A stretch of 61,838 nucleotides of DNA from Cohaesibacter sp. (GTDB lineage: Bacteria; Pseudomonadota; Alphaproteobacteria; Rhizobiales; Cohaesibacteraceae), in assembly GCA_025800145.1 (NCBI GenBank), contig JAOXSH010000081.1, positions 1 through 61,838 on the forward strand, in the 5' to 3' direction. Of the stretch, positions 8,708 to 16,524 are shown piece by piece. A model generated the notes under the pieces. It saw only the letters and a program-made list of their open reading frames with translations, did not search any database and was not told the DNA's origin. The position numbers were made by a program, and so were the translations under genes. Position 1 is the stretch's first letter. Each line of letters opens with the position of its first letter.

Positions 8708-10156
8708 TTATTCCATCCAGAAGCGTGGCATGAAAAGCACCAAAACGGTCAACAATTCGAGTCGTCCCAACAACATACCAAAGGAAAGCAACCATTTTGC
8801 GACATCATTCAAAGGTTGAAAATTGCCCGCAGGACCAATGATATCTCCCACGCCGGGGCCGACATTGGCAATCACGGTTCCGGCCCCCGCCAGCGCGGTA
8901 ACAAAATCCAGCCCTGTCAGCTGCAACAAAATGCCCAATCCCAGAAAACTGCAAAAATACAGGAAGAAAAAGCTCATCACAGCTGCGGAGACATCGTCCC
9001 CCAAAGGCATACCATTAAAGCGTTTGACAAAAATGCCATTAGGAAAAACGATCCGGTTGATATGCTGTTTCAGGGTTTTATACATCACCTGAATACGAAA
9101 GATTTTCAGTCCACACGCGGTTGACCCCTGACAGCCGCCAATGAACATGATGGCAAAGAAAAAGCCGACAGCAAACGGCCCCCATGCCGTATAATCGGTC
9201 GAGGAATATCCGGTGCCGGTCATGATCGAAACCACATTGAACATGGCATGGCGCACGCCATCAAAGCCCGGTTCTTGCCCATAGCGAATAGCATAATAGC
9301 TGGCCACCGGAATGAATAGAGCCAAAAACAACAAAAATGTTCTGATCTCGCTGTCAAAAAACAATTTGCGCCATTGGCCGCGCAAGGCCTGAATATAAAG
9401 GATGAACGGCAGCGATCCCAAAATCATGAAAACAATGGCAATCATCTCAATGCGGGCACTTTGGAAATAGCCAATAGAGGCGTCATGAGACGACAGACCA
9501 CCCGTTGCCACCGTGGTCATGCCATGGATCACAGCATCCAGAACATTCATGCCCGCCAGATAATAAAAGATTCCGCATAAGGTGGTGAAAAAGATATAGA
9601 TGCCTGTCAGACCGGATGATATCTGCGTTGCCCGAGGCAGAATTTTCTCTGCTGTATCAAAGGCCTCTGCTTGAAAAAGCTGCATACCACCGACTTGCAG
9701 CATGGGCAGAACGGCAATCGCCATCACAATCACACCCAGCCCACCCAGCCATTGCAAAATACCGCGCCAGAGCAGAACGCTGGCAGGCATCTGGTCCAGC
9801 CCGGACATAATGGTGGAGCCTGTGGTGGTGATGCCGGACATGCTTTCAAAAAAGGCATCGGTATAAGTGGGCGCGGCACCAGACCAATAAAGGGGCAGAG
9901 CGCCAAAAGCGGCAAGGGCAATCCAGGACAAAACCGTCATCATAAAAGCTTGCCGGAGTGAGAATTCCACCCGATTGCCGCGGGTTGCCATCCAGAGGCC
10001 CCCGCCCACATAAACGGTCACACAGCCCGCCACAGCAAATACCCGCCATGTGGGATCTTCCAGCCCCAGATCCAGCAAGGCAGGAATGAACATGGCCAGC
10101 CCCAGCACACTGAGCAAAGTCCCAATCACCAAAAAGACAGGTCGAAAATCCAGCAT
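8708..10156 (-). CDS. trkH: Trk-type potassium transporter subunit TrkH
   Basis: Integral membrane potassium uptake protein, 482 aa, about the family length. It has many hydrophobic helices and the four selectivity-filter loops of the TrkH/KtrB fold: TTTGSTIMSGLD, MTTVATGGLSSHD, SIMTGTGYSSTDY and GTVIANVGPGVGD. These conserved Gly residues line the ion path. TrkH normally works with cytoplasmic TrkA, which is not in this window. It lies 7 bp before phoR on the same strand. Confidence 0.93.
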   Translation of the reverse strand: MLDFRPVFLVIGTLLSVLGLAMFIPALLDLGLEDPTWRVFAVAGCVTVYVGGGLWMATRGNRVEFSLRQAFMMTVLSWIALAAFGALPLYWSGAAPTYTDAFFESMSGITTTGSTIMSGLDQMPASVLLWRGILQWLGGLGVIVMAIAVLPMLQVGGMQLFQAEAFDTAEKILPRATQISSGLTGIYIFFTTLCGIFYYLAGMNVLDAVIHGMTTVATGGLSSHDASIGYFQSARIEMIAIVFMILGSLPFILYIQALRGQWRKLFFDSEIRTFLLFLALFIPVASYYAIRYGQEPGFDGVRHAMFNVVSIMTGTGYSSTDYTAWGPFAVGFFFAIMFIGGCQGSTACGLKIFRIQVMYKTLKQHINRIVFPNGIFVKRFNGMPLGDDVSAAVMSFFFLYFCSFLGLGILLQLTGLDFVTALAGAGTVIANVGPGVGDIIGPAGNFQPLNDVAKWLLSFGMLLGRLELLTVLVLFMPRFWME

Positions 10157-10191
10157 TATGTCAGGCTCGTCGTCTCAAATCCCAAACAGGC

Positions 10192-10614
10192 TCAATTAAT
10201 CACTTTGGCCTGATTTGGCAAATCAAGCGAGAAAGCGGGAATTTCCACCTTGAAATATCGGCCTTGCTCATCTTCCATCTCATAATATCCAGACATGATG
10301 CCTGATTCACTTTGCAAAGGGCAGCCGGAACTATAGCGATAACAATCGCCCGCAGCAATCACCGGCTCTTCGCCCACCACTCCGCGCCCGGACACTTCCT
10401 GCACGCGACCCTGACCATCAATGATATGCCAATAACGACGACGCAGCTGGATATCGTGCTGGGATAGATTGCAGATCTCAACCTCATAAAGCCACACATG
10501 CTTGCCCTGATAGGGACTGCGCTCGGCTTTTGAATAATGACGTTGATAGTCCGGCTTGACCTGAACCTGAACAGAATGGGATATGGCTTTATAAATCATG
10601 GAAAGACGGGCCAT
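10192..10614 (-). CDS. apaG: ApaG family protein (Co2+/Mg2+ efflux protein ApaG)
   Basis: Small beta-sandwich protein of 140 aa with one fibronectin-III-like ApaG domain. Family hallmarks are visible: SVQVQVKPDY, EVEICNLSQHDIQLRRRYWHI, the GRVQEVSGRGVVGEEPVI stretch, and SSGCPLQSESGIMSGYYEM. Its biochemical role is uncertain; cobalt resistance and nucleotide binding have been proposed. The start used directly follows the stop of a short remnant frame (TGAATG). The next ATG, at MIYKAISH, is an alternative. Confidence 0.92.
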   Translation of the reverse strand: MARLSMIYKAISHSVQVQVKPDYQRHYSKAERSPYQGKHVWLYEVEICNLSQHDIQLRRRYWHIIDGQGRVQEVSGRGVVGEEPVIAAGDCYRYSSGCPLQSESGIMSGYYEMEDEQGRYFKVEIPAFSLDLPNQAKVIN

Positions 10615-10767
10615 TCAGGCTGTTTGAGTGTTGATCCACACCTTGCTGACCAGCGCATCATGACCCAGCTTTTGCGCTGCTGTCAAAAATGTGAGAAGCC
10701 AAACAGGCAAAAATAGGGTAGCAGAGAAGAACCATATTTGCTCTATGGTGCCATTATATCTGCCATA
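10615..10767 (-). pseudogene. Possible C-terminal remnant of an RDD-like membrane protein
   Basis: An open frame of 50 codons ends with TGA exactly abutting the apaG ATG. It reads as a hydrophobic helix (WFFSATLFLPVWLLTFLTA) followed by AQKLGHDALVSKVWIN. This resembles the end of RDD-family membrane proteins (a helix, then LHDLLAGTVVV), but the match is by eye. An in-frame TAA lies at 10768-10770, and the frame has no ATG or GTG with a ribosome-binding site. It is best read as the decayed end of a gene once in an operon with apaG. Confidence 0.35.
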
Positions 10768-10787
10768 TTACGAGATATTCGCTTACC

Positions 10788-11420
10788 ATGTTTGATGCCA
10801 AATTGCGACGCCTGATTGATCCCCCCATGAATCAAATGGGACAGACCATGGTCTCATGGGGCATTTCCGCCAATCAGGTGACAAGCTGCGGGCTTGGTTT
10901 GGGGGCGCTTGCCGCTCTTCTCATTTCCCAACAATTTTATATCTGGGGCTTGATCTTTCTGCTTCTCAGTCGTCTCATGGATGGGCTGGATGGCGCTGTG
11001 GCCCGCGCCAGCCAAAAAACAGATCTGGGCGGTTATCTCGATATTGTCTTTGACTTTATTTTTTACGGCCTGATTCCCTTCAGCTTTGCTTTTGCGGACC
11101 CGGCACAAAATGCTCTGGCGGCCTGCCTGTTGCTGATGGCGTTTTACGCCAATGGGGCCAGCTTTCTGGCCTATGCGATCATGGCAGAGAAAAGAGGAAT
11201 CTCGACCCAGAGCCATGGCTCCAAATCCCTCTATTTCACCGGAGGCCTAGCTGAAGCTGGCGAAACCTTTGCTGTTTTTGCAGCCTTTTGCCTGTTCCCC
11301 ACAGCCTTTGCATGGATTGCCTATGGCTTTGCCGCTATCACTGCGATAACAACCATCTCACGCATTGCACTTGCCATGCAGGTCTTTCGGGATCTGCCCG
11401 ATCAAGACGCAGATCACTAG
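10788..11420 (+). CDS. CDP-alcohol phosphatidyltransferase family membrane protein
   Basis: Integral membrane enzyme of 210 aa with five or six hydrophobic helices. The CDP-alcohol phosphotransferase motif is intact: DGLDGAVARA, then GGYLDIVFDF, giving D-G-x2-A-R-x8-G-x3-D-x3-D with the metal-binding aspartates. Such enzymes move a phospho-alcohol from a CDP-linked donor (phospholipid head-group or glycerophosphate synthesis). The acceptor cannot be deduced. The gene is divergent from apaG. Its TAG stop is part of a CTAG that forms the left edge of a palindromic repeat. Confidence 0.85.
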   Translation: MFDAKLRRLIDPPMNQMGQTMVSWGISANQVTSCGLGLGALAALLISQQFYIWGLIFLLLSRLMDGLDGAVARASQKTDLGGYLDIVFDFIFYGLIPFSFAFADPAQNALAACLLLMAFYANGASFLAYAIMAEKRGISTQSHGSKSLYFTGGLAEAGETFAVFAAFCLFPTAFAWIAYGFAAITAITTISRIALAMQVFRDLPDQDADH

Positions 11421-11523
11421 AGCATTTTGAATAAACACGTTGTTATTCAAAATGCTCTAGTCTTTGTTTCTAAGCATATTTTTGTCCGAAAACCGCACAC
11501 ACTTTTCGAAAAATATGCTCTAA
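11417..11523. repeat. Composite palindromic repeat of two hairpins, copy 1
   Basis: Two palindromes stand side by side. The first (11421-11456, AGCATTTTGAATAA arms) is flanked by CTAG on both sides. After TCTTTGTTT comes the second (AGCATATTTTTGTCCG arms, to about 11519). The same pair occurs in inverted orientation at 54114-54220 with only a few changes. The left CTAG includes the TAG stop of the preceding gene. The hairpins may terminate transcription. Confidence 0.85.
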
Positions 11524-11583
11524 TCGCTTATTCTTTCAGAAGATCCCAGCCTGTTCCATGACAGATTCTATGACTGATTCCAT

Positions 11584-12069
11584 ATGACTGACGGATTGAC
11601 ATTTGCTTTTTACAAAGCCAGGGGAAGTTGGCAAAATGCCTTGGTGCGTCTTGGCACGCGCTCACGCTATTCCCATTGTGAGGCCATTTTTGTGCATGCC
11701 GAATTGGGCGAGACGGTCATGTGCCATTCTTCATCTTCCATGGATGGTGGGGTCAGAAGCAAGGTGATCACATTGCGTCCGGATTTTTGGGATCTGGTGC
11801 ATTTGCCAGCCTGCTTTTATGACGAAGCCCACGCTCATGCCTTGCTGGAGCGGACCAAAGGCGCCTATTATGATTATCCCGGAATTTTCATGAGCCATAT
11901 CTTGTCTTTCAATCGCCATTCCGAGCATCGCTGGTTTTGCTCTGAATATTGCGCTGAATTGATCAAGGTGCCAAACCCGCACACTTATAGCCCACAAGCC
12001 TTCTATGATCTGGTCTGTTATCTGCATGATCGCTTTCAACAGCGTGATCTGTGCCAGCATGAGAAATAA
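11584..12069 (+). CDS. YiiX/NlpC-P60-like permuted papain-fold protein
   Basis: A 161-aa cytoplasmic protein without a signal peptide or membrane helix. His31 and Glu33 in RYSHCEAIF near the N-terminus and Cys119 in WFCSEYCAELI near the C-terminus reproduce the circularly permuted order (His before Cys) of YiiX/YebB-like NlpC/P60 enzymes, which are thiol hydrolases or acyltransferases. No substrate can be inferred. Phage-associated hypotheticals of this type also exist, but no phage genes lie nearby. It converges with the VOC-family gene, with 6 bp between the stops. Confidence 0.55.
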   Translation: MTDGLTFAFYKARGSWQNALVRLGTRSRYSHCEAIFVHAELGETVMCHSSSSMDGGVRSKVITLRPDFWDLVHLPACFYDEAHAHALLERTKGAYYDYPGIFMSHILSFNRHSEHRWFCSEYCAELIKVPNPHTYSPQAFYDLVCYLHDRFQQRDLCQHEK

Positions 12070-12075
12070 ACGCTT

Positions 12076-12504
12076 TTATTCCAGCACCAAATGCCCATCT
12101 TCGCCAATGGGAAAGGCTCCATGGGCAACGTCCCATAGATAGCCATCCGGGTCGGCAAAATATCCGCTATAGCCACCCCAGAAAGTCTCACTTGCCTGTT
12201 TTTTGATGGCCGCGCCAGCGCCTTTGGCTTTGCTCAGGATCACATCAACCTCCTGACGCTCCCTAACATTATGGGCCAGCGTGATACCGCAAGACCCAGC
12301 TTTTGGAGCAAAATCTGGATCAGGCAATTCGTCTGCGAGTTTATCAATCGGATAAAGCGCAAAGACGGTGCCAGCTGTTTTGAAAAAGGCAATGCCTTGC
12401 CCTTCTTCAAAATCTGTAGGCCAGCCAAGACCATCCCGATAAAAGGCAATGGAGCGCGCGAGATCTTCAACGCCCAAAGTGATGATAGAAATACGCGGAT
12501 CCAT
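12076..12504 (-). CDS. VOC (glyoxalase/bleomycin-resistance) family protein
   Basis: A 142-aa protein with a single vicinal-oxygen-chelate module pair. It begins ISIITLGVEDLARSIAFYRDGLGWP, the usual first beta-alpha-beta unit, and ends FADPDGYLWDVAHGA, the second metal-site half. Family members are metal-dependent isomerases, dioxygenases or resistance proteins. Metal ligands cannot be assigned with certainty and no substrate is implied by the neighbours. It is transcribed on the minus strand downstream of metZ but beyond metZ's terminator. Confidence 0.85.
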   Translation of the reverse strand: MDPRISIITLGVEDLARSIAFYRDGLGWPTDFEEGQGIAFFKTAGTVFALYPIDKLADELPDPDFAPKAGSCGITLAHNVRERQEVDVILSKAKGAGAAIKKQASETFWGGYSGYFADPDGYLWDVAHGAFPIGEDGHLVLE

Positions 12505-12560
12505 GTTTGTCTTTCTTGTAAAGTGAATAAGAATTGAAAAGGCTATCAGAAAATCGGGTA

Positions 12561-12587
12561 AAGAAAAGCCCGGCAGAACCGGGCTTC
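12561..12587 (-). terminator. Intrinsic terminator of metZ
   Basis: On the minus strand the stem AGCCCGG / CCGGGCT with a short loop is followed by TTTTCTTT. It lies just beyond the metZ stop. Confidence 0.8.
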
Positions 12588-12597
12588 TTCAAAAGTC

Positions 12598-13806
12598 TCA
12601 AAGTGTGGCCAAAGCCTGCTCGAAATCATCCCACAGATCTTCAACATCTTCCAGACCAACAGAGAGCCGTAGCGTGCCCTGTTTGATCCCCGCAGCGGCC
12701 AGCTGATCATCATCGAGGCGCTGATGGGTGGTGGTGGACGGATGCGTGATCAGGCTTTTGGCATCGCCCAGATTGTTGGAAATCTTGATGACATTGAGAG
12801 CATTTTCCAGACGGAAGGCCGCTTCTTTGCCACCGGCAATTTCCAGCGCAATCATGGTCGAGCCAGCTCGCATCTGGCGGGCAACGAGATCGGCCTGCGG
12901 GTGGTCAGAGCGCCCCGGATAGAGCACGCGATCAATGGCTTTATGCTCGGCCAACCGATCAGCCAAAAAGGCTGCACTCTGGGTTTGATGCTTGACGCGC
13001 AAAGGAAAGGTTTCCAGACCCTTGAGCATGATCCATGCATTGAAAGGCGACAGGGACGGGCCGGTATGGCGATGAATATCCTTCATCTCTTCTTCGATGA
13101 ATTGCTGGCTTGCAAGCACCACACCACCAAGACAGCGCCCTTGCCCGTCAATATGTTTGGTGGCGGAATAAATCACCACATCCGCCCCAAGCGCCAAGGG
13201 AGATTGCCACAGCGCGGTGGCAAAGACATTATCAACCACCAGTTTGGCTCCGGCGTCATGGGCGATATCGGCAACAGCAGCAATATCAATCACAGAAAGG
13301 GTCGGGTTGGTCGGGCTCTCCAGAAAACAGGCGCGGGTATTGGGGCGCATCGCTGCTTTCCATTGTGCCAGATCGGTGCCATCCACCAATGTGCATTCAA
13401 CCCCGAAGCGTGGCAGCAATTCGTTGACAATATAAAGGCAAGAGCCAAACAAGGCACTGGCTGCGACCACATGGTCCCCGGCTTTGACACAAGACAGCAT
13501 CGCCGTGGTCACCGCCGCCATGCCAGAGGCCGTGCCACGGGCCGCTTCCGCACCTTCCAGCAAGGCCATGCGCTCTTCAAACATCGAAACGGTTGGATTG
13601 GCATAGCGTGAATAAACATAACCCGGCTCATCCCCGCTAAAGCGCGCTTCTTGCTGTTGCGCGCTCTCATAGATATAGCCCTGGGTCATAAACAGCGCTT
13701 CGGATGTCTCACCCCATTGGGAGCGGGTCACACCGCCATGCACCATTTGTGTTGCAGGGCGCAAGCTGGAAGGGGCGAAAGGCTTCTTATCATTTGGCTC
13801 AGACAT
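12598..13806 (-). CDS. metZ: O-succinylhomoserine sulfhydrylase MetZ
   Basis: PLP-dependent Cys/Met metabolism enzyme, 402 aa. The N-terminus (RPATQMVHGGVTRSQWGETS) and active-site region VVIYSATKHIDGQGR, with the PLP lysine in SATK, are typical of MetZ. It makes homocysteine directly from O-succinylhomoserine (or O-acetylhomoserine) and sulfide, in the cytoplasm. The SAM-II riboswitch upstream supports a methionine role over cystathionine synthase or lyase relatives. It is a single-gene unit with its own terminator. Confidence 0.93.
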   Translation of the reverse strand: MSEPNDKKPFAPSSLRPATQMVHGGVTRSQWGETSEALFMTQGYIYESAQQQEARFSGDEPGYVYSRYANPTVSMFEERMALLEGAEAARGTASGMAAVTTAMLSCVKAGDHVVAASALFGSCLYIVNELLPRFGVECTLVDGTDLAQWKAAMRPNTRACFLESPTNPTLSVIDIAAVADIAHDAGAKLVVDNVFATALWQSPLALGADVVIYSATKHIDGQGRCLGGVVLASQQFIEEEMKDIHRHTGPSLSPFNAWIMLKGLETFPLRVKHQTQSAAFLADRLAEHKAIDRVLYPGRSDHPQADLVARQMRAGSTMIALEIAGGKEAAFRLENALNVIKISNNLGDAKSLITHPSTTTHQRLDDDQLAAAGIKQGTLRLSVGLEDVEDLWDDFEQALATL

Positions 13807-13874
13807 GACCTTTTCCTGTCGATCTCACTTATACAAACAAACGCTGATTGGTTTCGTGCAGGCATAATACAACA

Positions 13875-13905
13875 AAACCCAGCAGTGCGCTGCACAGCCG
13901 GGCTT
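13875..13905 (-). terminator. Terminator-like hairpin between the SAM-II aptamer and metZ
   Basis: On the minus strand the stem AGCCCGGC / GCTGGGTT, extended inside by GTGC-AGC-GCAC, is followed by TTTTGTTGT. It lies after the aptamer and before the metZ ATG. A transcription-attenuation expression platform is possible, although many SAM-II riboswitches act on translation. Confidence 0.6.
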
Positions 13906-13919
13906 TCATCAATCCCCCG

Positions 13920-13975
13920 ACCTTTTAGCAACGTTTTTTAACGTGGCGGCAAGCCGGCCGGCTCAAATGACCACA
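13920..13975 (-). promoter_or_regulatory. SAM-II riboswitch upstream of metZ
   Basis: The minus strand carries the SAM-II (metA-type) pseudoknot signature. P1 is GTGG (13971-13974) pairing with CCAC. Next come ATTTGAGCCGGCC and CTTGCCGCCACGTTAAA, and the conserved 3' segment GCTAAAAGG (13921-13929). This class is found mainly in alphaproteobacteria before metA, metX and metZ, and binds S-adenosylmethionine to lower expression. The position about 115 nt before a methionine gene fits. Confidence 0.88.
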
Positions 13976-14143
13976 AATCTTGCTGATCTTTTAGGCTCTA
14001 ATACCAAAGACGTCAATTGCCAGAGCAGAAAAACAGACAGGCCGCACGATAACAGCCATGAAAAGCAGCCATTGCCCCACTGAAATATCCCTGATAAACA
14101 GCAAGCAACAATCCGTTCCATATGACCTGTTCGGGGGCTTCTT

Positions 14144-15247
14144 ATGACCAAGTCTGTGAGTTTTGAGGGGGCTGGTATCCTCAATGATGTCGATATTCAC
14201 CAATTGGTGGACACTGGCGCCATTGATTATGCCAAGCCGCTGGATGAGGACCAAATCCAGCCAGCCAGCCTTGATTTGCGTCTTGGCACAACTGCCTATC
14301 GTGTGCGGGCCAGTTTTTTGCCTGGTCCCCGGCGCAGCGTGCGGGAAAAGCTTGATCATCTCCAACTCCACCAGATTGATTTAAGCGAAGGGGCAGTGCT
14401 GGAGACCGGCTGTGTCTATATTGTCCCGCTGATGGAAAGCCTGATTTTGCCCGATGGCATTGCCGCTGCGGCCAATCCCAAAAGCTCAACCGGGCGATTG
14501 GATATCTTTACGCGCCTGATCACCGACAAAGCCCAGCAATTTGATAAAATACCTCAAGGCTATGATGGCCCGCTTTATCTGGAAGTCAGCCCGCGCACCT
14601 TTCCCATTTTTGCCCGTGCCGGATCGCGCCTGACACAAATTCGCTTCCGTCAGGGCCGTGTGGTGCTGACAGATGAAGAGCATCAGGCCCTGCATCAGGC
14701 CCAAACTCTGGTGGCCTCAAGCGAGCCCTTCATCTCCAATGGCATTGCTGTGTCAATTGATCTGGCGGGCGAGGACATCATTGGCTATCGCGCCCAGCGT
14801 CACGCGGCTGTGATTGATGTCGACAAACGCGACGCGCAAGAGGTGCTGGATTTCTGGGAGCCGATTTACGGCCATGGCCGTGGTGAGCTGATTTTGGACC
14901 CGGATGAATTTTATATCCTCGTCTCCAACGAAGCTGTGCATGTTCCTCCGCTTTATGCCGCCGAAATGGTGCCATTTGACCCGCTGGTCGGGGAATTTCG
15001 TGTGCATTATGCCGGTTTCTTTGATCCCGGCTTTGGCCATTCAGCCGCCGGGGGCACAGGTTCGCGCGCAGTGCTGGAAGTGCGCAGCCATGAAGTGCCG
15101 TTCATTGTCGAACATGGCCAAATCATCGGGCGGCTGGCTTATGAGAAAATGCGCGCCCGCCCAAGCGAATTATATGGCATGAGCATTAGCTCCAATTATC
15201 AGGCACAGGGCCTGAAATTGTCCAAACATTTTAAAGCGGTAAACTAG
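14144..15247 (+). CDS. dcd: 2'-deoxycytidine 5'-triphosphate deaminase, long form
   Basis: A 367-aa protein, roughly double the classical Dcd (about 190 aa), as in many alphaproteobacteria. The N-terminal half shows the dUTPase/Dcd-fold motif QPASLDLRLG and the nucleotide-binding stretch NPKSSTGRLDIFTRLI. The second half repeats the fold with HYAGFFDPGFGHSA and AVLEVRSHEVPFIVEHGQ. It deaminates dCTP to dUTP for thymidylate supply. It is divergent from metZ and followed 4 bp later by a YigZ-type gene, with which it may be co-transcribed. Confidence 0.88.
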   Translation: MTKSVSFEGAGILNDVDIHQLVDTGAIDYAKPLDEDQIQPASLDLRLGTTAYRVRASFLPGPRRSVREKLDHLQLHQIDLSEGAVLETGCVYIVPLMESLILPDGIAAAANPKSSTGRLDIFTRLITDKAQQFDKIPQGYDGPLYLEVSPRTFPIFARAGSRLTQIRFRQGRVVLTDEEHQALHQAQTLVASSEPFISNGIAVSIDLAGEDIIGYRAQRHAAVIDVDKRDAQEVLDFWEPIYGHGRGELILDPDEFYILVSNEAVHVPPLYAAEMVPFDPLVGEFRVHYAGFFDPGFGHSAAGGTGSRAVLEVRSHEVPFIVEHGQIIGRLAYEKMRARPSELYGMSISSNYQAQGLKLSKHFKAVN

Positions 15248-15251
15248 CTTC

Positions 15252-15830
15252 ATGGTGTTGTATACGCTGGAGCAAGAAGCGTTTGCCGAGCTGGAAGAAA
15301 AGAAATCCCGCTTTCTGGCGTTTCTCGTGCCCATTGATCATTTTCAGAAGCGGTTGGATGCCTTGCGCATCGACCATCGAAAAGCCAATCACCATGTGAC
15401 AGCCTTTCGACTGATTCATGACGACGATCAGATCGAAGAAGGCGCCAAGGATGATGGCGAGCCGGCAGGCACATCGGGTATGCCCATGCTCAAAGTTCTG
15501 ATTGGTCGCAATCTGATCAATATCGGTGTGATTGTCGTGCGCTATTTCGGTGGCACAAAATTGGGGGCAGGGGGCCTTGCAAGGGCCTATTCCGGCGCTG
15601 CAAGCAAAGCCATTGATGCAGCAGAGCTTGTTCTCTGGCAACGGGTGCTGGAAAAGACGGTCAGCTGCCGCTTCGATCAAATGTCTGAACTGGAACGACA
15701 AATCGCCCTGCTTGATCTGAAGGTTTGTGATCGTCTTTATACGGAAAGCGGTGTTGATATAAAAGTAAGCGGTCCCGTTGATCAGCTACAAAGTTTGCAG
15801 GACTTTATGGCCGATCGAGAGCACTTATAA
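15252..15830 (+). CDS. YigZ/IMPACT family protein
   Basis: A 192-aa two-domain protein. The N-terminal Impact domain has EKKSRFLAFLVPI, the conserved DDGEPAGTSGMPML loop and VVRYFGGTKLGAGGLARAY, all hallmarks of UPF0029/YigZ proteins. The C-terminal part fits the ferredoxin-like DUF1949 domain. The family is linked to ribosome or translation regulation (IMPACT binds GCN1 in eukaryotes). The bacterial function is not settled. The gene follows dcd after 4 bp and converges with the GST gene. Confidence 0.9.
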   Translation: MVLYTLEQEAFAELEEKKSRFLAFLVPIDHFQKRLDALRIDHRKANHHVTAFRLIHDDDQIEEGAKDDGEPAGTSGMPMLKVLIGRNLINIGVIVVRYFGGTKLGAGGLARAYSGAASKAIDAAELVLWQRVLEKTVSCRFDQMSELERQIALLDLKVCDRLYTESGVDIKVSGPVDQLQSLQDFMADREHL

Positions 15831-15837
15831 AGCAAAA

Positions 15838-16524
15838 TCATACTTCTTGTTTCTGCCCAAAGATCGTCACCGGATCTCCCTCTTGCCAGACAGGCCATTT
15901 GCGAAAAATTGTGGCAAAAAGCGCAGAGCTTTCATGACCCTTTAGCCAATGCACGACCATTGAGGGCGCGGCCTGATCAAACCAGTCCCGATTGGTATTG
16001 GCAAATTGGCGCACAAAAGGAAACAGCGCAATATCGGCCAGACTGACAGAATTTCCAAACAATTGATTGGTGAGTGAGAGACGGTCTGCCAGTGGCGTGA
16101 GCGCCACCAGCGCCATACCACGCTCAATCAGCTCATCTGCATCCTTATAGCGCGTGGCATATTTATAGCGATCCAAATGGCGCTTGAAATCCCCATCCAT
16201 CACGGCAATCAAATCCAGCATCTGGGCCAAATTCCCCTCTGGCGGGGTGAGCCAATTGTACGGGTCATGCTGCTCCAAAGCCCACAGCATGATGTCCAGA
16301 CTTTCGTCAATCACGCTCCCATCTGGCAAAATCAGCACCGGCACCGTGCCTTTGGGGGACATGGTCAGCATATGGGCGGGTTTGTTGCGCAAGACAATTT
16401 CGCGCAAAACCACCGGCCTTGACGCGGCATAAAGCCCCATCCTGCCGCGCATGGCATAAGGGCAGCGCCGAAAGGAATAGAGAAGTGGCAAATCAGAGCC
16501 GGTTTTTGGCGCATATTCTGACAT
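15838..16524 (-). CDS. Glutathione S-transferase family protein
   Basis: A 228-aa soluble protein with a thioredoxin-fold N-terminal GST domain (LYSFRRCPYAMRGRMGLYAA, cis-Pro region KGTVPVLILPDGSVIDESLDI) and an alpha-helical C-terminal domain. The Cys-Pro-Tyr motif in place of a Ser/Tyr catalytic residue points to the glutaredoxin-2-like or omega-like class, which does thiol reduction rather than classical conjugation. The start overlaps the stop of the ion-channel gene by one base, so the two are co-transcribed. Confidence 0.85.
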   Translation of the reverse strand: MSEYAPKTGSDLPLLYSFRRCPYAMRGRMGLYAASRPVVLREIVLRNKPAHMLTMSPKGTVPVLILPDGSVIDESLDIMLWALEQHDPYNWLTPPEGNLAQMLDLIAVMDGDFKRHLDRYKYATRYKDADELIERGMALVALTPLADRLSLTNQLFGNSVSLADIALFPFVRQFANTNRDWFDQAAPSMVVHWLKGHESSALFATIFRKWPVWQEGDPVTIFGQKQEV

